Of a stretch of DNA of 64,000 nucleotides, positions 32,568 to 40,664 are shown piece by piece; position 1 is the first letter of the stretch; the number at the start of each line of letters is the position of its first letter. Below the pieces are notes generated by a model that did no database searches, was not told the origin of the DNA, and saw only the letters and a list, made by a program, of their open reading frames with translations. Location of the stretch: assembly GCA_964532005.1 (NCBI GenBank), contig CAZHER010000002.1, forward strand, positions 44,675 to 108,674, read 5' to 3'. The position numbers and the translations under genes were made by a program. This DNA comes from CAYQEU01 sp964532005. GTDB lineage: Bacteria > Patescibacteriota > Doudnabacteria > UBA920.

Positions 32568-32837
32568 CTAATTATTAATTTCTATTTTTGGTTCAGCCCA
32601 AGGGTTGCATTTAACAATCCTATATAAGGATTGCATTCCGCCTTTTAGTACGCCGTTCCGACCTACTGCGATTTTTGCATATTCACTGCATGAAGGGTAA
32701 TAACGGCAAAACCCGTACGGGTATTTACCTTTCAACAGCCAACCATGGTCTGGCGAGACTGTGATTTGATAAAAACGTATGACTAATACAGCAATATTGC
32801 GGGGGAGTCTTGTTAAATTTTGCAAAAATAGCAACAT
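32568..32837 (-). CDS. yidD: Membrane protein insertion efficiency factor YidD
   Basis: An 89-residue protein with an N-terminal amphipathic/hydrophobic segment and the family core QITVSPDHGWLLKGKYPYG, CRYYPSCSEYAKIAV, RNGVLKGGMQSLYRIVKCNPW. YidD is a peripheral membrane protein that aids YidC-dependent insertion. It is tightly spaced between rnpA and yidC, as usual. Confidence 0.95.
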   Translation of the reverse strand: MLLFLQNLTRLPRNIAVLVIRFYQITVSPDHGWLLKGKYPYGFCRYYPSCSEYAKIAVGRNGVLKGGMQSLYRIVKCNPWAEPKIEINN

Positions 32838-32839
32838 CT

Positions 32840-33178
32840 CTATTTCAGTAACTTTAAAGATTTTAATAAATTTATTAACCCGTTAGTGGCCATACTCTCC
32901 TCAGACATTTTTGCCTTTGGTCTTACTACAATAACATAATCGCCGGCTTTCAGCCTAGTCAGATTGAGCCTGATGGTTTCTCGAATTAAGCGTTTAATTC
33001 TGTTCCTCTCCACAGCTTTTTTCGATACATAATTAGAAACCACAACCGCCACCCTGGTAGGAATTCCGACATCCGGTTTGAACTTTATTACAAAGTTAGG
33101 GGAAAAAAAACTCCGTCCGCGCGCGGATGTATTTTTTATATCCTTGCTTTTATTCAGACGGTGTTTTTTTTGCAGCAT
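32840..33178 (-). CDS. rnpA: Ribonuclease P protein component
   Basis: A 112-residue basic protein that binds RNase P RNA and aids 5' maturation of tRNAs. The start MLQKKHRLNKSKDI matches the KxxRLxxxxDF family opening, and the RNR signature is VERNRIKRLIRETIR (about 76-90). It follows rpmH by 6 bases and precedes yidD by 2, so the block is one transcription unit. Confidence 0.95.
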   Translation of the reverse strand: MLQKKHRLNKSKDIKNTSARGRSFFSPNFVIKFKPDVGIPTRVAVVVSNYVSKKAVERNRIKRLIRETIRLNLTRLKAGDYVIVVRPKAKMSEESMATNGLINLLKSLKLLK

Positions 33179-33184
33179 ATTGTA

Positions 33185-33319
33185 CTAAACAGTAAGTTTC
33201 TTGCGGCCCTTGGCTCTTCGGCGGGCGATTACATTCTTTCCCGCTTTAGTTTGCATTCTTTTTCTAAAGCCATGCACTTTTTTTCTCTTGTTGGCCTTTG
33301 GTTGATAAGTTCTTTTCAT
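33185..33319 (-). CDS. rpmH: 50S ribosomal protein L34
   Basis: A 44-residue, very basic protein: MKRTYQPKANKRKKVHGFRK at the start, then the conserved RMQTKAGKNVIARRRAKGRK stretch and a C-terminal KKLTV. L34 is part of the 50S subunit. It is the first gene of the minus-strand rpmH-rnpA-yidD-yidC-jag block and diverges from dnaA across the origin region. Confidence 0.97.
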   Translation of the reverse strand: MKRTYQPKANKRKKVHGFRKRMQTKAGKNVIARRRAKGRKKLTV

Positions 33320-33592
33320 TGTAGATTGTTAAAGTCTTGTAAAATTATAATAAATATTGGGCAAAACGTCAATAGAATCAATGTTTTCCACAAGAGTTTT
33401 GTAGAAATTATCTCATATATAAGGGTAAAATGAGAGATTATGCACAAAACACACATCTTTTCCACAACATTTCAACAAAAAGGAAATAATATCCCTTATT
33501 TAAGCGCAAAAATTAAGTTATTTACATGTTGATAACTGCCTGTTAGAATGTACAGACTTGCTAGTTTTCTCAAATAAACACCTCTCTAATAA
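33320..33592. other. rpmH-dnaA intergenic region with DnaA-box-like sites (candidate oriC part)
   Basis: AT-rich. DnaA-box-like 9-mers: TTTTCCACA at 33384-33392 and 33458-33466, and TGTTGATAA (inverse of TTATCAACA) at 33527-33535. The last lies inside the dnaA promoter spacer. Confidence 0.6.
33521..33549 (+). promoter_or_regulatory. dnaA promoter containing a DnaA-box-like site
   Basis: TTTACA (33521-33526), 17 bases, TGT-TAGAAT with -10 at 33544-33549. The spacer contains TGTTGATAA (33527-33535), so DnaA could repress its own promoter. Confidence 0.7.
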
Positions 33593-34966
33593 ATGAACAA
33601 TCAACAGTTGTGGCAAGCCATTTTAGGCAACTTAGAAGTATCGCTAAGCAGAGCCAACTTTAATACATGGTTTAAAAATACAAGTATCACCGAGCGAGGG
33701 GAAACCTACATTGTTATTGGTGTCCCCACAGCATTTACCCAAGACTGGATTTCAAAAAAGTACCACCAAGATCTGCTTCGAGTCATAAAAGGTATTGCCC
33801 CAGAGATAAGAGAGATTAAATATCAGGTAGGAAAACAGAATAAAGAACAACCGGTAAGCGGGCAAACAATTGCCCCAAGAGCACCGGAGAAACCAACCAG
33901 TACCATGACAGGAAGACCTGCAAGCATTCAGGCTTCTAGCTCCTTAACTGGAAACCTAAACCCAAAATATACATTCGAAACTTTTGTTGTTGGCAAGCAC
34001 AACGAACTCGCTCATGCCGCAAGTCTTGCGGTTTCAAAAAACCCAGGCAGCCAGTATAACCCGTTATTCATTTACGGGGGTGTGGGATTGGGAAAAACCC
34101 ACTTAATGCACGCGGTCGGTTGCAAACTACTCAAAGACAACCCCAATGCGAAAGTTTTGTATGTAACTAGCGAAAAGTTCACCAACGGGTATATAAATGC
34201 TATTCAAAACAAAAAAATGGAAAGTTTTAAAAACCAATACCGGACAGTTGATATGTTGTTGGTGGATGACATCCAGTTTTTATCAAACAAGGAAGGTACT
34301 CAAGAAGAGTTTTTTCACACCTTTAATGAACTTCGCGACAAAGGGAAGCAAATAATCCTTACGTCCGACAGGTTGCCAAAAGAAATACCAGCAATAGAAC
34401 AAAGGTTGGTTTCCAGATTTGAATGGGGAATGGTAGCGGACATACAAGCGCCTGATTTAGAAACCAGATTGGCAATATTAAGAAACAAATCGGCAAAGCA
34501 TGGGTTTGAGTTGAACGAGGAAGTTTTATATTTTATTGCTGAAAACATAATCAGCAACATCAGAGAATTGGAAGGTGTTCTAAACGGGTTGGTAGTGTAT
34601 AAGCAAATGGGGCGGCCAGTGACGATTGAACAGGCACAAAAGATTTTGGCAGGAATGGTAAATTCAAAAAAGAAAGTGCTTAGCATGCAAAAAATTGCCA
34701 ATACAGTAGCGGAATTTTACAACATTAGTGAATCTGACCTTATTAAACAATCCAGAAAAAAGGAATTTGTTAACCCAAGACAAATAGCTATGTATCTGGC
34801 AAGAAAAGAGATGAAATCTTCTTTCCCGACAATAGGTGAGTATTTTGGGGGGAGGGACCACACAACTGTAATGCATGGTGTAGAAAAAATAGAAAAGTTG
34901 ATTGACAGCACCCCGACACTGAAACAAGAAGTTAATCTAGTTCTGGATAAGTTGTATACAACTTAA
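33593..34966 (+). CDS. dnaA: Chromosomal replication initiator DnaA
   Basis: A 457-residue initiator. Domain I spans about 1-80 (QQLWQAILGNLEVSLSRANF), followed by a disordered linker; the AAA+ domain has Walker A GGVGLGKTH near 161 and Walker B MLLVDDIQF near 221; domain IV ends with the DNA-binding signature YFGGRDHTTVMHGVEKI near 417-433. It binds DnaA boxes and melts the origin. DnaA-box-like sites flank the gene on both sides. No Shine-Dalgarno precedes the ATG; the predicted leader is about 37 bases. Confidence 0.98.
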   Translation: MNNQQLWQAILGNLEVSLSRANFNTWFKNTSITERGETYIVIGVPTAFTQDWISKKYHQDLLRVIKGIAPEIREIKYQVGKQNKEQPVSGQTIAPRAPEKPTSTMTGRPASIQASSSLTGNLNPKYTFETFVVGKHNELAHAASLAVSKNPGSQYNPLFIYGGVGLGKTHLMHAVGCKLLKDNPNAKVLYVTSEKFTNGYINAIQNKKMESFKNQYRTVDMLLVDDIQFLSNKEGTQEEFFHTFNELRDKGKQIILTSDRLPKEIPAIEQRLVSRFEWGMVADIQAPDLETRLAILRNKSAKHGFELNEEVLYFIAENIISNIRELEGVLNGLVVYKQMGRPVTIEQAQKILAGMVNSKKKVLSMQKIANTVAEFYNISESDLIKQSRKKEFVNPRQIAMYLARKEMKSSFPTIGEYFGGRDHTTVMHGVEKIEKLIDSTPTLKQEVNLVLDKLYTT

Positions 34967-35179
34967 GGATAAGCTTGTTAGTAATTGGTGGGAAACTATA
35001 TAAATAATGTGGAAGAAAATAAGTATTAAAAAGTTATCATATATTATCCAGTTTTAAAGAAACAAATTATCCCCATAAGATTAAAGAATATTTCTCCTTG
35101 TTTATAACAAGTAATCCGGTTATACACTAATCCACAACTCTTATTAACTATTACTCCTTTATTTAATTAATTAATAACA
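34967..35179. other. dnaA-dnaN intergenic region, candidate oriC
   Basis: 213 AT-rich bases with DnaA-box-like 9-mers: TGTGGAAGA (35008-35016), TTATCCAGT (35044-35052), TTATCCCCA (35067-35075) and TAATCCACA (35128-35136). This is the densest set in the window and matches the usual oriC position beside dnaA. Confidence 0.65.
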
Positions 35180-36274
35180 ATGAAAGTAATCTGCACCCAA
35201 GAAAACTTAAAACTAGGATTGCAAACAGTATCTAGAATAATTTCTGCTTCTTCAACGCTGCCGGTTTTAAACAATGTACTTTTGAAAACAGAAAACGGCC
35301 AACTGAAAATTTCCGCAACTAATTTGGAAATCGGGATTAACACTTACACCAGGTGCAAAATAGAAAAAGAAGGGGAGGTTTGTCTCCATGCCAAAACTTT
35401 ATTGGAACTGGTAAATAATTTGCCAAATCAAAATATAACCATTGAACAAGAAGAAAATGATGTTTTATTTAGCACGGAAAACTACAGTACAAAATTGAAA
35501 GACTACCCCAGCGACGAGTTTCCATCTATTCCCGAAATTGAAAGCAAATCAATCTTGAAACTACCGGCAGAGGAAATAAAACATATTTTTGACTCAGTAA
35601 TTTTTGCAGCTTCCACTTCAGAAACTCAACCAGAAATTTCCGGTGTATATTTAAAGATTGACGAAGATACACTTACTGTAACTGCTACCGACAGATACAG
35701 GCTGGCAGAAAATAAGATCAATGGTAAATTTAAACCTTATCAAGCGGTAATAATACCACATCGCGCTGCGGTGGAGATCTCTAGGGTTTTATCAGGGAAG
35801 CCGGGGGATGCGGAGTTGTTTTTGAACGAAAACCAAGCGGCTTTAAAAACTGATGAAACTGAAGTTGTAAGCAGGTTGATTGATGGGCAGTATCCGGAAT
35901 ATAGCCATATTATACCGAAAGAATTTAACACTACTGTTAGCGTGAACAGACAAGAGTTGATAAATGCAGTGAAAACCACCGGTATATTTTCTCAAAATAC
36001 TGGAAGTATTGTCTTGGAGTTTTTATCGGAAACCCAAGAATTAAAGATTTCTGCTGTTTCCCATGATATTGGGGAAAGCACGGTCTGAGTTTCGGGGGCT
36101 ATTGATGGTCAGCCCGGTACAGTTTATTTGAATTACCGTTACGTATTAGACAGTTTGAACGGTATGTCTTCGGATCATGTTAATTTGAGAGTTGTTGATG
36201 ATAGCGCCCCGGTTATTCTTCAAGAAGCAGATAAGCAATCTTATGTTTATTTAATAATGCCAATTAAAAGCTAA
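35180..36274 (+). pseudogene. dnaN: DNA polymerase III beta clamp with in-frame TGA
   Basis: The sliding clamp that tethers DNA polymerase. Read through, the gene is 365 codons including the stop, a normal DnaN length, with three clamp domains (MKVICTQENLKLGL at the start, KLPAEEIKHIFDSVIFA near 130, TDRYRLAENKI near 172). A TGA at 36086-36088 interrupts it after 302 residues. The downstream 61 codons in the same frame clearly continue DnaN: YLNYRYVLDSLNGM and the C-terminus YVYLIMPIKS. An essential clamp without its last strand is not expected to work, so a sequencing error, mixed population or read-through are all possible. recF follows after 3 bases. Confidence 0.85.
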
Positions 36275-36277
36275 TCT

Positions 36278-37354
36278 ATGAGAGTAAAAAATATTGAAAT
36301 CAAGAATTTTAGGAACTACCCAGATTTAGATTTAAAGATTACCAGTGACATGGTGGTTTTGTCAGGCCCTAATGCAGTGGGTAAAACTAACTTGCTCGAG
36401 TCTGTTTATTTTGCGTCTTTGTTTAAATCTTTCCGTGACGATGCGGAGTTTATATTTTTAAAAGGCAGTGACACTGCAGAAATAAAAATGTTGGTGGAAA
36501 AAAGCGGCGAGGAACATTTAATTGAAGTGTATCTGCAGAAAGGTGATAAAATTTTTGCCAATTTTAAAATTGATGGAGTGAAAAGGAAGAGAAAAGACGC
36601 TCAAGGTTATTTGAGGGTGGTCATATTTGAACCCACCGACGTAGATATTTTTACAAAAAGCCCGGATGCAAGAAGAAAGTATTTGAATATGGTTTTGGCC
36701 CAAAAGAATGCAATGTATTTAGAGAATTTGACCCAGTATAAAAAAGCATTAACTCAAAAAAACAGGCTCTTGCAGAATGGGGTGCAAAGTTCTGGGCAAA
36801 ACCTAGATTCGTGGAATGAACAGCTGGTATCCTTAGGGAGCAAAATAATTTTAGAGCGCAGGGTGTTTTTTAATTTTTTGAATCAAAATATTAGCGAAGT
36901 TTATGCTGCAATTTCTAAGTTTCAGCGTCCAGTGGAGGCGGTTTACGAATCACTGCCAGGGGAAACCATTGAGGAGATAGAGGAGTCTTTTAGAGCCCGC
37001 TTGGAACAAGTAGCTGAAAAAGAAAAAGTAGTAGCCATGTCTTTGGTAGGACCACATCGCGACGATTTTTTCTTGCAAAGCGAAGGGTTGTTTTTAGCAC
37101 CATTTTCTTCCAGAGGAGAGCAACGAAGTCAGATATTGGCAATGAAAATTATGGAGTTAGAATATTTGATTGACAATGACGACAAGCCTATTCTACTTCT
37201 TGATGATGTGCTTTCTGAGCTGGATGAAACTCGACGCACTTTTTTGTTGAAATATTTACAAGGGAAGTTTCAAGCCTTTATTACCACCACTCATCCATTG
37301 GAGATGGTGGGTCAACATGTTACCCTAACCCCAACTAGCCAACAAGAAGACTAG
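36278..37354 (+). CDS. recF: DNA replication and repair protein RecF
   Basis: A 358-residue SMC/ABC-type ATPase that helps load RecA at gaps. Walker A is GPNAVGKTNLLE (about 30-41), the signature region is FSSRGEQRSQILAMK near 277, and Walker B is PILLLDDVLSELDETRR near 305. Length fits the family. Its ATG lies 3 bases after the dnaN stop, giving the classical dnaA-dnaN-recF order. gyrB, which often follows, is absent. Confidence 0.97.
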   Translation: MRVKNIEIKNFRNYPDLDLKITSDMVVLSGPNAVGKTNLLESVYFASLFKSFRDDAEFIFLKGSDTAEIKMLVEKSGEEHLIEVYLQKGDKIFANFKIDGVKRKRKDAQGYLRVVIFEPTDVDIFTKSPDARRKYLNMVLAQKNAMYLENLTQYKKALTQKNRLLQNGVQSSGQNLDSWNEQLVSLGSKIILERRVFFNFLNQNISEVYAAISKFQRPVEAVYESLPGETIEEIEESFRARLEQVAEKEKVVAMSLVGPHRDDFFLQSEGLFLAPFSSRGEQRSQILAMKIMELEYLIDNDDKPILLLDDVLSELDETRRTFLLKYLQGKFQAFITTTHPLEMVGQHVTLTPTSQQED

Positions 37355-37391
37355 CATTCGTGGTATAATAGCCAAGAGGAAATAAAATTAT

Positions 37392-37757
37392 ATGACAAAA
37401 AAACTTTTATACGCATTTGGTTCCATATTCTTAGTTATCGGAATTTTAGGGTTTGTAAAAAACCCCGTACTGGGAATTTTTGACACCAACGCAGCTCATA
37501 ATGCCGTGCATTTGGTCTCGGGTATTTTAGCTTTTGTATTTGGCTCTCGATCTGAGATATCTGGAAAGACTTTTGCATTAATTCTTGGCGTTGTCTATTT
37601 GCTGGTGACGGTGTTTGGCTTTATTCAAGGAAGTGGCAACTTGTTTGGTGTGATTGTTGTTAATACAGCAGATAACTTCCTCCATTTACTCCTTTCAATA
37701 GTGTTTCTGGGGATAGGGTTGTCCAACCCGCCAAAGATTGAGAAGGCAAGGAAATAA
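37392..37757 (+). CDS. DUF4383 family membrane protein
   Basis: A 121-residue protein with four membrane spans. NPVLGIFDTNAAHNAVHLVSG (one residue over the span) and VVNTADNFLHLLLSIVFLGIG are typical of the DUF4383 family, including the conserved NxxHNxVHL-type and DNxLHL motifs. Role unknown. TGGTATAAT (37361-37369) and an AAGAGG Shine-Dalgarno precede the ATG. Followed by a strong terminator. Confidence 0.85.
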   Translation: MTKKLLYAFGSIFLVIGILGFVKNPVLGIFDTNAAHNAVHLVSGILAFVFGSRSEISGKTFALILGVVYLLVTVFGFIQGSGNLFGVIVVNTADNFLHLLLSIVFLGIGLSNPPKIEKARK

Positions 37758-37761
37758 AAAA

Positions 37762-37784
37762 AACACCCCCTGGGGTGTTTTTTA
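37762..37784. terminator. Bidirectional terminator between the DUF4383 gene and manC
   Basis: AACACCCC (37762-37769) pairs with GGGGTGTT (37772-37779), flanked by A and T runs. The manC stop codon lies in the T run. Confidence 0.9.
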
Positions 37785-38867
37785 AAGGTATTTTGACAGT
37801 TCTGCCTTCTCTTCCAGTTGTGTAATAATTTTTTTTACTTCCTCAGTTTTATTTTTATCAGCAACCAACACTGCCTCAGGTGTTACGACTATTACCAAAT
37901 CTTTTACTCCAACTGTAGCCAGTATTACTCTGTCAGTATAGTTGTATAACAAACTATTTTCTGTATCATGGCTTAGCACCAAGCCTTTCGTCAAATTTTC
38001 TTGCCCCTCGGATTGTACTTCTTTTATAACCCTCCAGGATCCAATGTCGTGCCATGCAAACTGCCCTTCTAGCGTAAGTACGTTGTCTTGTATTTTTTCC
38101 AACAGGCCGGACTCAATATCTACTTCCGGCATCCTGGGATAAAGCTCGTTTATTTTACTTTGCTGTTCTGTTGTACCGATGTACGGCTTCAGTTCCATGA
38201 GTATATTGTATATTTCCGGCAAATGCGTTTTATACAAATTTAACAAAGTCGAAGCTTTCCATGCAAAATAGCCGCTGTTCCATAAATAATTACCCTCTGC
38301 AACAAACCTGTTTGCAGTTTCAATGTCGGGCTTTTCTTTAAAAGATTTCAGTTTGTGTAAAGGAAGGCCATATTGGTTTTCTAGTTTTTGTCCTTTCTCA
38401 ATATAGCCTAGTCCGGTGTGAGCATGCTGTGGTTTTATGCCAACAGTTATAGTTGATTCTGGGTGATCGGATAAGAACTTTTCAAGATCGGTAAGAAGGT
38501 TTGTAAAATAATGACCCTCGCTTTTTATTGAGTGATCACTCCACATACACATAAAAATTGCTTCCGGGTCGTGGTGCTGCATTATAAGAGCTGCCAAGCC
38601 TATTGCAGGGCCCCTTCCTCTTAGGCACGGTTCTATTGAATAGTGATTTCTTGGAATGTTGGGAAGCTGGGCTTCTATAGAGTCTGCATAATCGGTGGTA
38701 GTTGCAATAAAAATATGGTCGGCTGGCACCCATTCAAGACATCTGTCATAGGTATTTTCAAGTAATGTTTTGTCCCCAATAAGTTTTAGTAGTTGTTTTG
38801 GCTTGTTTTTCCGGCTTACAGGCCACAGTCTGGTTCCTGCACCACCGGCCATTATTAAAATGTTCAT
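37782..38867 (-). CDS. manC: Mannose-1-phosphate guanylyltransferase
   Basis: A 361-residue nucleotidyltransferase that makes GDP-mannose from mannose-1-phosphate and GTP. The N-terminal signature MAGGAGTRLWPVSR with KPKQLLKL is complete; later marks are FKEKPDIETANRFVAEGNYLW in part, GYFAWKASTLL and WHDIGSW. The C-terminal isomerase domain of bifunctional ManC is absent, as in many bacteria. It may feed the glycosyltransferases near 1950-5900. It is immediately followed upstream on the same strand by the PH-domain gene (one stop-start step). Confidence 0.93.
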   Translation of the reverse strand: MNILIMAGGAGTRLWPVSRKNKPKQLLKLIGDKTLLENTYDRCLEWVPADHIFIATTTDYADSIEAQLPNIPRNHYSIEPCLRGRGPAIGLAALIMQHHDPEAIFMCMWSDHSIKSEGHYFTNLLTDLEKFLSDHPESTITVGIKPQHAHTGLGYIEKGQKLENQYGLPLHKLKSFKEKPDIETANRFVAEGNYLWNSGYFAWKASTLLNLYKTHLPEIYNILMELKPYIGTTEQQSKINELYPRMPEVDIESGLLEKIQDNVLTLEGQFAWHDIGSWRVIKEVQSEGQENLTKGLVLSHDTENSLLYNYTDRVILATVGVKDLVIVVTPEAVLVADKNKTEEVKKIITQLEEKAELSKYL

Positions 38868-39416
38868 TTAATCTCTGTGCTTAATTAGTCTAGGGTCGTT
38901 GGTGGTGCGTTCGTATAATTCAAGAATGGTTTTTGTGATGTGCGCTGGGTTTGGAACATTATCAAAGTCAAAACGCTCTTTGGTACCGGCAGTTTGGATA
39001 TAGACTGTACCGTAATCGAATAGATGCCCCAGTATTCCATTTACCTCGCTTGTCACATCTTCTATTTTTTCAATGTTTAGTTCGGAGACATGGTGGCTGA
39101 ACAATCCTTTTTGGTCAACATCTACAATTCTTTCGTTGGTAACAATATACATATTCAGATAGTATAATACCCAGATTATAAACAGACTGGTTATTAAAAA
39201 TAATATGTAAACTTGAACTAGTACGTTTATCAACACGGCGATCGAACCTTGTAGGATAATAGGCCCGAGGAGGTACGAATATCTTTTAAAGACAACTAAG
39301 GCCGCAACTAGAATTAACCATACAAATATGCGCTTGGATAAAACCGCCCAGTGCTGTCTGACCAGTATATAGATTGACTCTCCAGATTGTTGACCCGGGA
39401 ATAGAAATTTTCTCAT
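38868..39416 (-). CDS. PH-domain (bPH2) membrane protein
   Basis: A 182-residue protein with two or three membrane spans in the first 90 residues (RIFVWLILVAALVVF; VYILFLITSLFIIWVLYYL) and a bacterial PH domain after them: NMYIVTNERIVDVDQKGLFS, ELNIEKIEDVTSE, DYGTVYIQTAGTKERFDFDNV. The family (YdbS/YdbT-like) has no fixed function. It abuts manC and a small membrane protein, suggesting one operon running from ruvB or vanW to manC. Confidence 0.88.
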   Translation of the reverse strand: MRKFLFPGQQSGESIYILVRQHWAVLSKRIFVWLILVAALVVFKRYSYLLGPIILQGSIAVLINVLVQVYILFLITSLFIIWVLYYLNMYIVTNERIVDVDQKGLFSHHVSELNIEKIEDVTSEVNGILGHLFDYGTVYIQTAGTKERFDFDNVPNPAHITKTILELYERTTNDPRLIKHRD

Positions 39417-39420
39417 AAAT

Positions 39421-39624
39421 TTATTTTTGCAGCATGCCTAAAGCATTGCCACTGATCAATAAAAACATAAGGGCAAACAAAATGCTTACAATTACTGCAG
39501 TTATAGGACTGCGTCCATAACGGATGTAAATATATATGCAAAACGCTCCCAGGAACCCAAGGATACCAGTAAAGATGTAAAATATTCCAGTGGCAATCAT
39601 TAGGATGATGTTGTCGGTGCTCAT
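39421..39624 (-). CDS. Small two-span membrane protein
   Basis: A 67-residue protein with two membrane spans (about 5-32 and 41-59) joined by a short basic loop (YIRYGRSP). It lies 2 bases after the ruvB stop and 4 bases before the PH-domain gene. No family recognised. A longer frame on the same strand in another register is a shadow. Confidence 0.7.
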   Translation of the reverse strand: MSTDNIILMIATGIFYIFTGILGFLGAFCIYIYIRYGRSPITAVIVSILFALMFLLISGNALGMLQK

Positions 39625-39626
39625 TG

Positions 39627-40664
39627 TTAAAAAATTGAAGATTGAGAATTTTGCGGCGGTGTGGCGCCAAGGTGTTTATAAGCGTGTTCGGTTAACTGTC
39701 TGCCCTTTGGAGTTCTAACTAATAGTCCCGATCGTATTAAAAACGGCTCGTATACATCTGCAATAGTGTCTTGCTCTTCCCCGGTGGCCGCTGCCAAGGT
39801 GTTAAGACCTACGGGACTCCCACTGAATTTATGCAATAAAGCTTCGAGTATTTTACGGTCATTTTTATCTAAGCCCATTTCGTCAATTTCTAGTAGCTTC
39901 AAAGCTTCTTGTACCGTGTCTAAGGTAATAGATTTACTGTCCCACACTTGGGCAAAGTCTCTAACTCTTTTTAATAATCTGTTTGCGATTCTGGGAGTAA
40001 ATCTGCTTCTTTTCGCCAGTTCTAAACTTGCATCAGGTTCTACTTTGCTCTTTATTATTCCTGCAGATCGCTCCACTATTTTTTGCAAATCCTCAGGTTC
40101 ATAATAGTCTAAATGGTAGATTAGTCCAAACCTGTCTCTTAACGGGGCAGATAACATCCCGATGCGAGTGGTGGCTCCAATTAAGGTGAATTTTGGCAAT
40201 TCCATTCGCACACTTCTTGCACCAGGCCCTTTACCAAGCATAATATCCAGAACGCTATCTTCCATGGCAGGGTATAAAATCTCCTCAACAGTTTTGTTGA
40301 TGCGATGTATCTCATCTATAAATAGAACATCATTTTCTTCCAGGTTAGTGAGCAGTGAAGCCAAGTCCCCAGCTCGTTCAATGGCCGGTCCCGAAGTAGT
40401 CTTTATATTTCCACCCATTTCCCTTGCCAAAATAAAAGCCAAAGTAGTTTTTCCTAATCCCGGAGGTCCATACAACAATAAGTGTTCCAAAGGCTCTTTT
40501 CGTTGCTTTGCAGCTTGCATAACAATACCAATATTGGATTTTAGTGATTGTTGTCCAATAAACTCGTCTAGTAGTTGAGGTCGCAAAGTCTGTTCAAGGA
40601 TAATCTCTTCAGGGTTTTGTTCGTCTAGACCAGAATGTTGTGTTTCCGTAGAAGATTTAATCAT
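39627..40664 (-). CDS. ruvB: Holliday junction branch migration ATPase RuvB
   Basis: A 345-residue AAA+ motor that drives branch migration with RuvA. Walker A is GPPGLGKT (66-73), Walker B is VLFIDEIHRI near 115, the sensor region is LIGATTRIGMLSAPLRDRFG, and the C-terminal winged helix ends with TPKGRQLTEHAYKHLG. The frame is open 12 codons further upstream, but ATG 40664 fits homology and overlaps the vanW stop by 8 bases, indicating coupling. ruvA and ruvC are elsewhere in the window. Confidence 0.97.
   Translation of the reverse strand: MIKSSTETQHSGLDEQNPEEIILEQTLRPQLLDEFIGQQSLKSNIGIVMQAAKQRKEPLEHLLLYGPPGLGKTTLAFILAREMGGNIKTTSGPAIERAGDLASLLTNLEENDVLFIDEIHRINKTVEEILYPAMEDSVLDIMLGKGPGARSVRMELPKFTLIGATTRIGMLSAPLRDRFGLIYHLDYYEPEDLQKIVERSAGIIKSKVEPDASLELAKRSRFTPRIANRLLKRVRDFAQVWDSKSITLDTVQEALKLLEIDEMGLDKNDRKILEALLHKFSGSPVGLNTLAAATGEEQDTIADVYEPFLIRSGLLVRTPKGRQLTEHAYKHLGATPPQNSQSSIF

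Noticed and set aside
36086..36088. Recoded TGA (as glycine or tryptophan, as in Gracilibacteria/Absconditabacteria or mycoplasmas)
   Set aside because: Several intact genes in the window end in TGA exactly at their family C-terminus (ruvC, gyrA, HAD protein, ABC ATPase, M23 peptidase), and no other internal TGA is seen.
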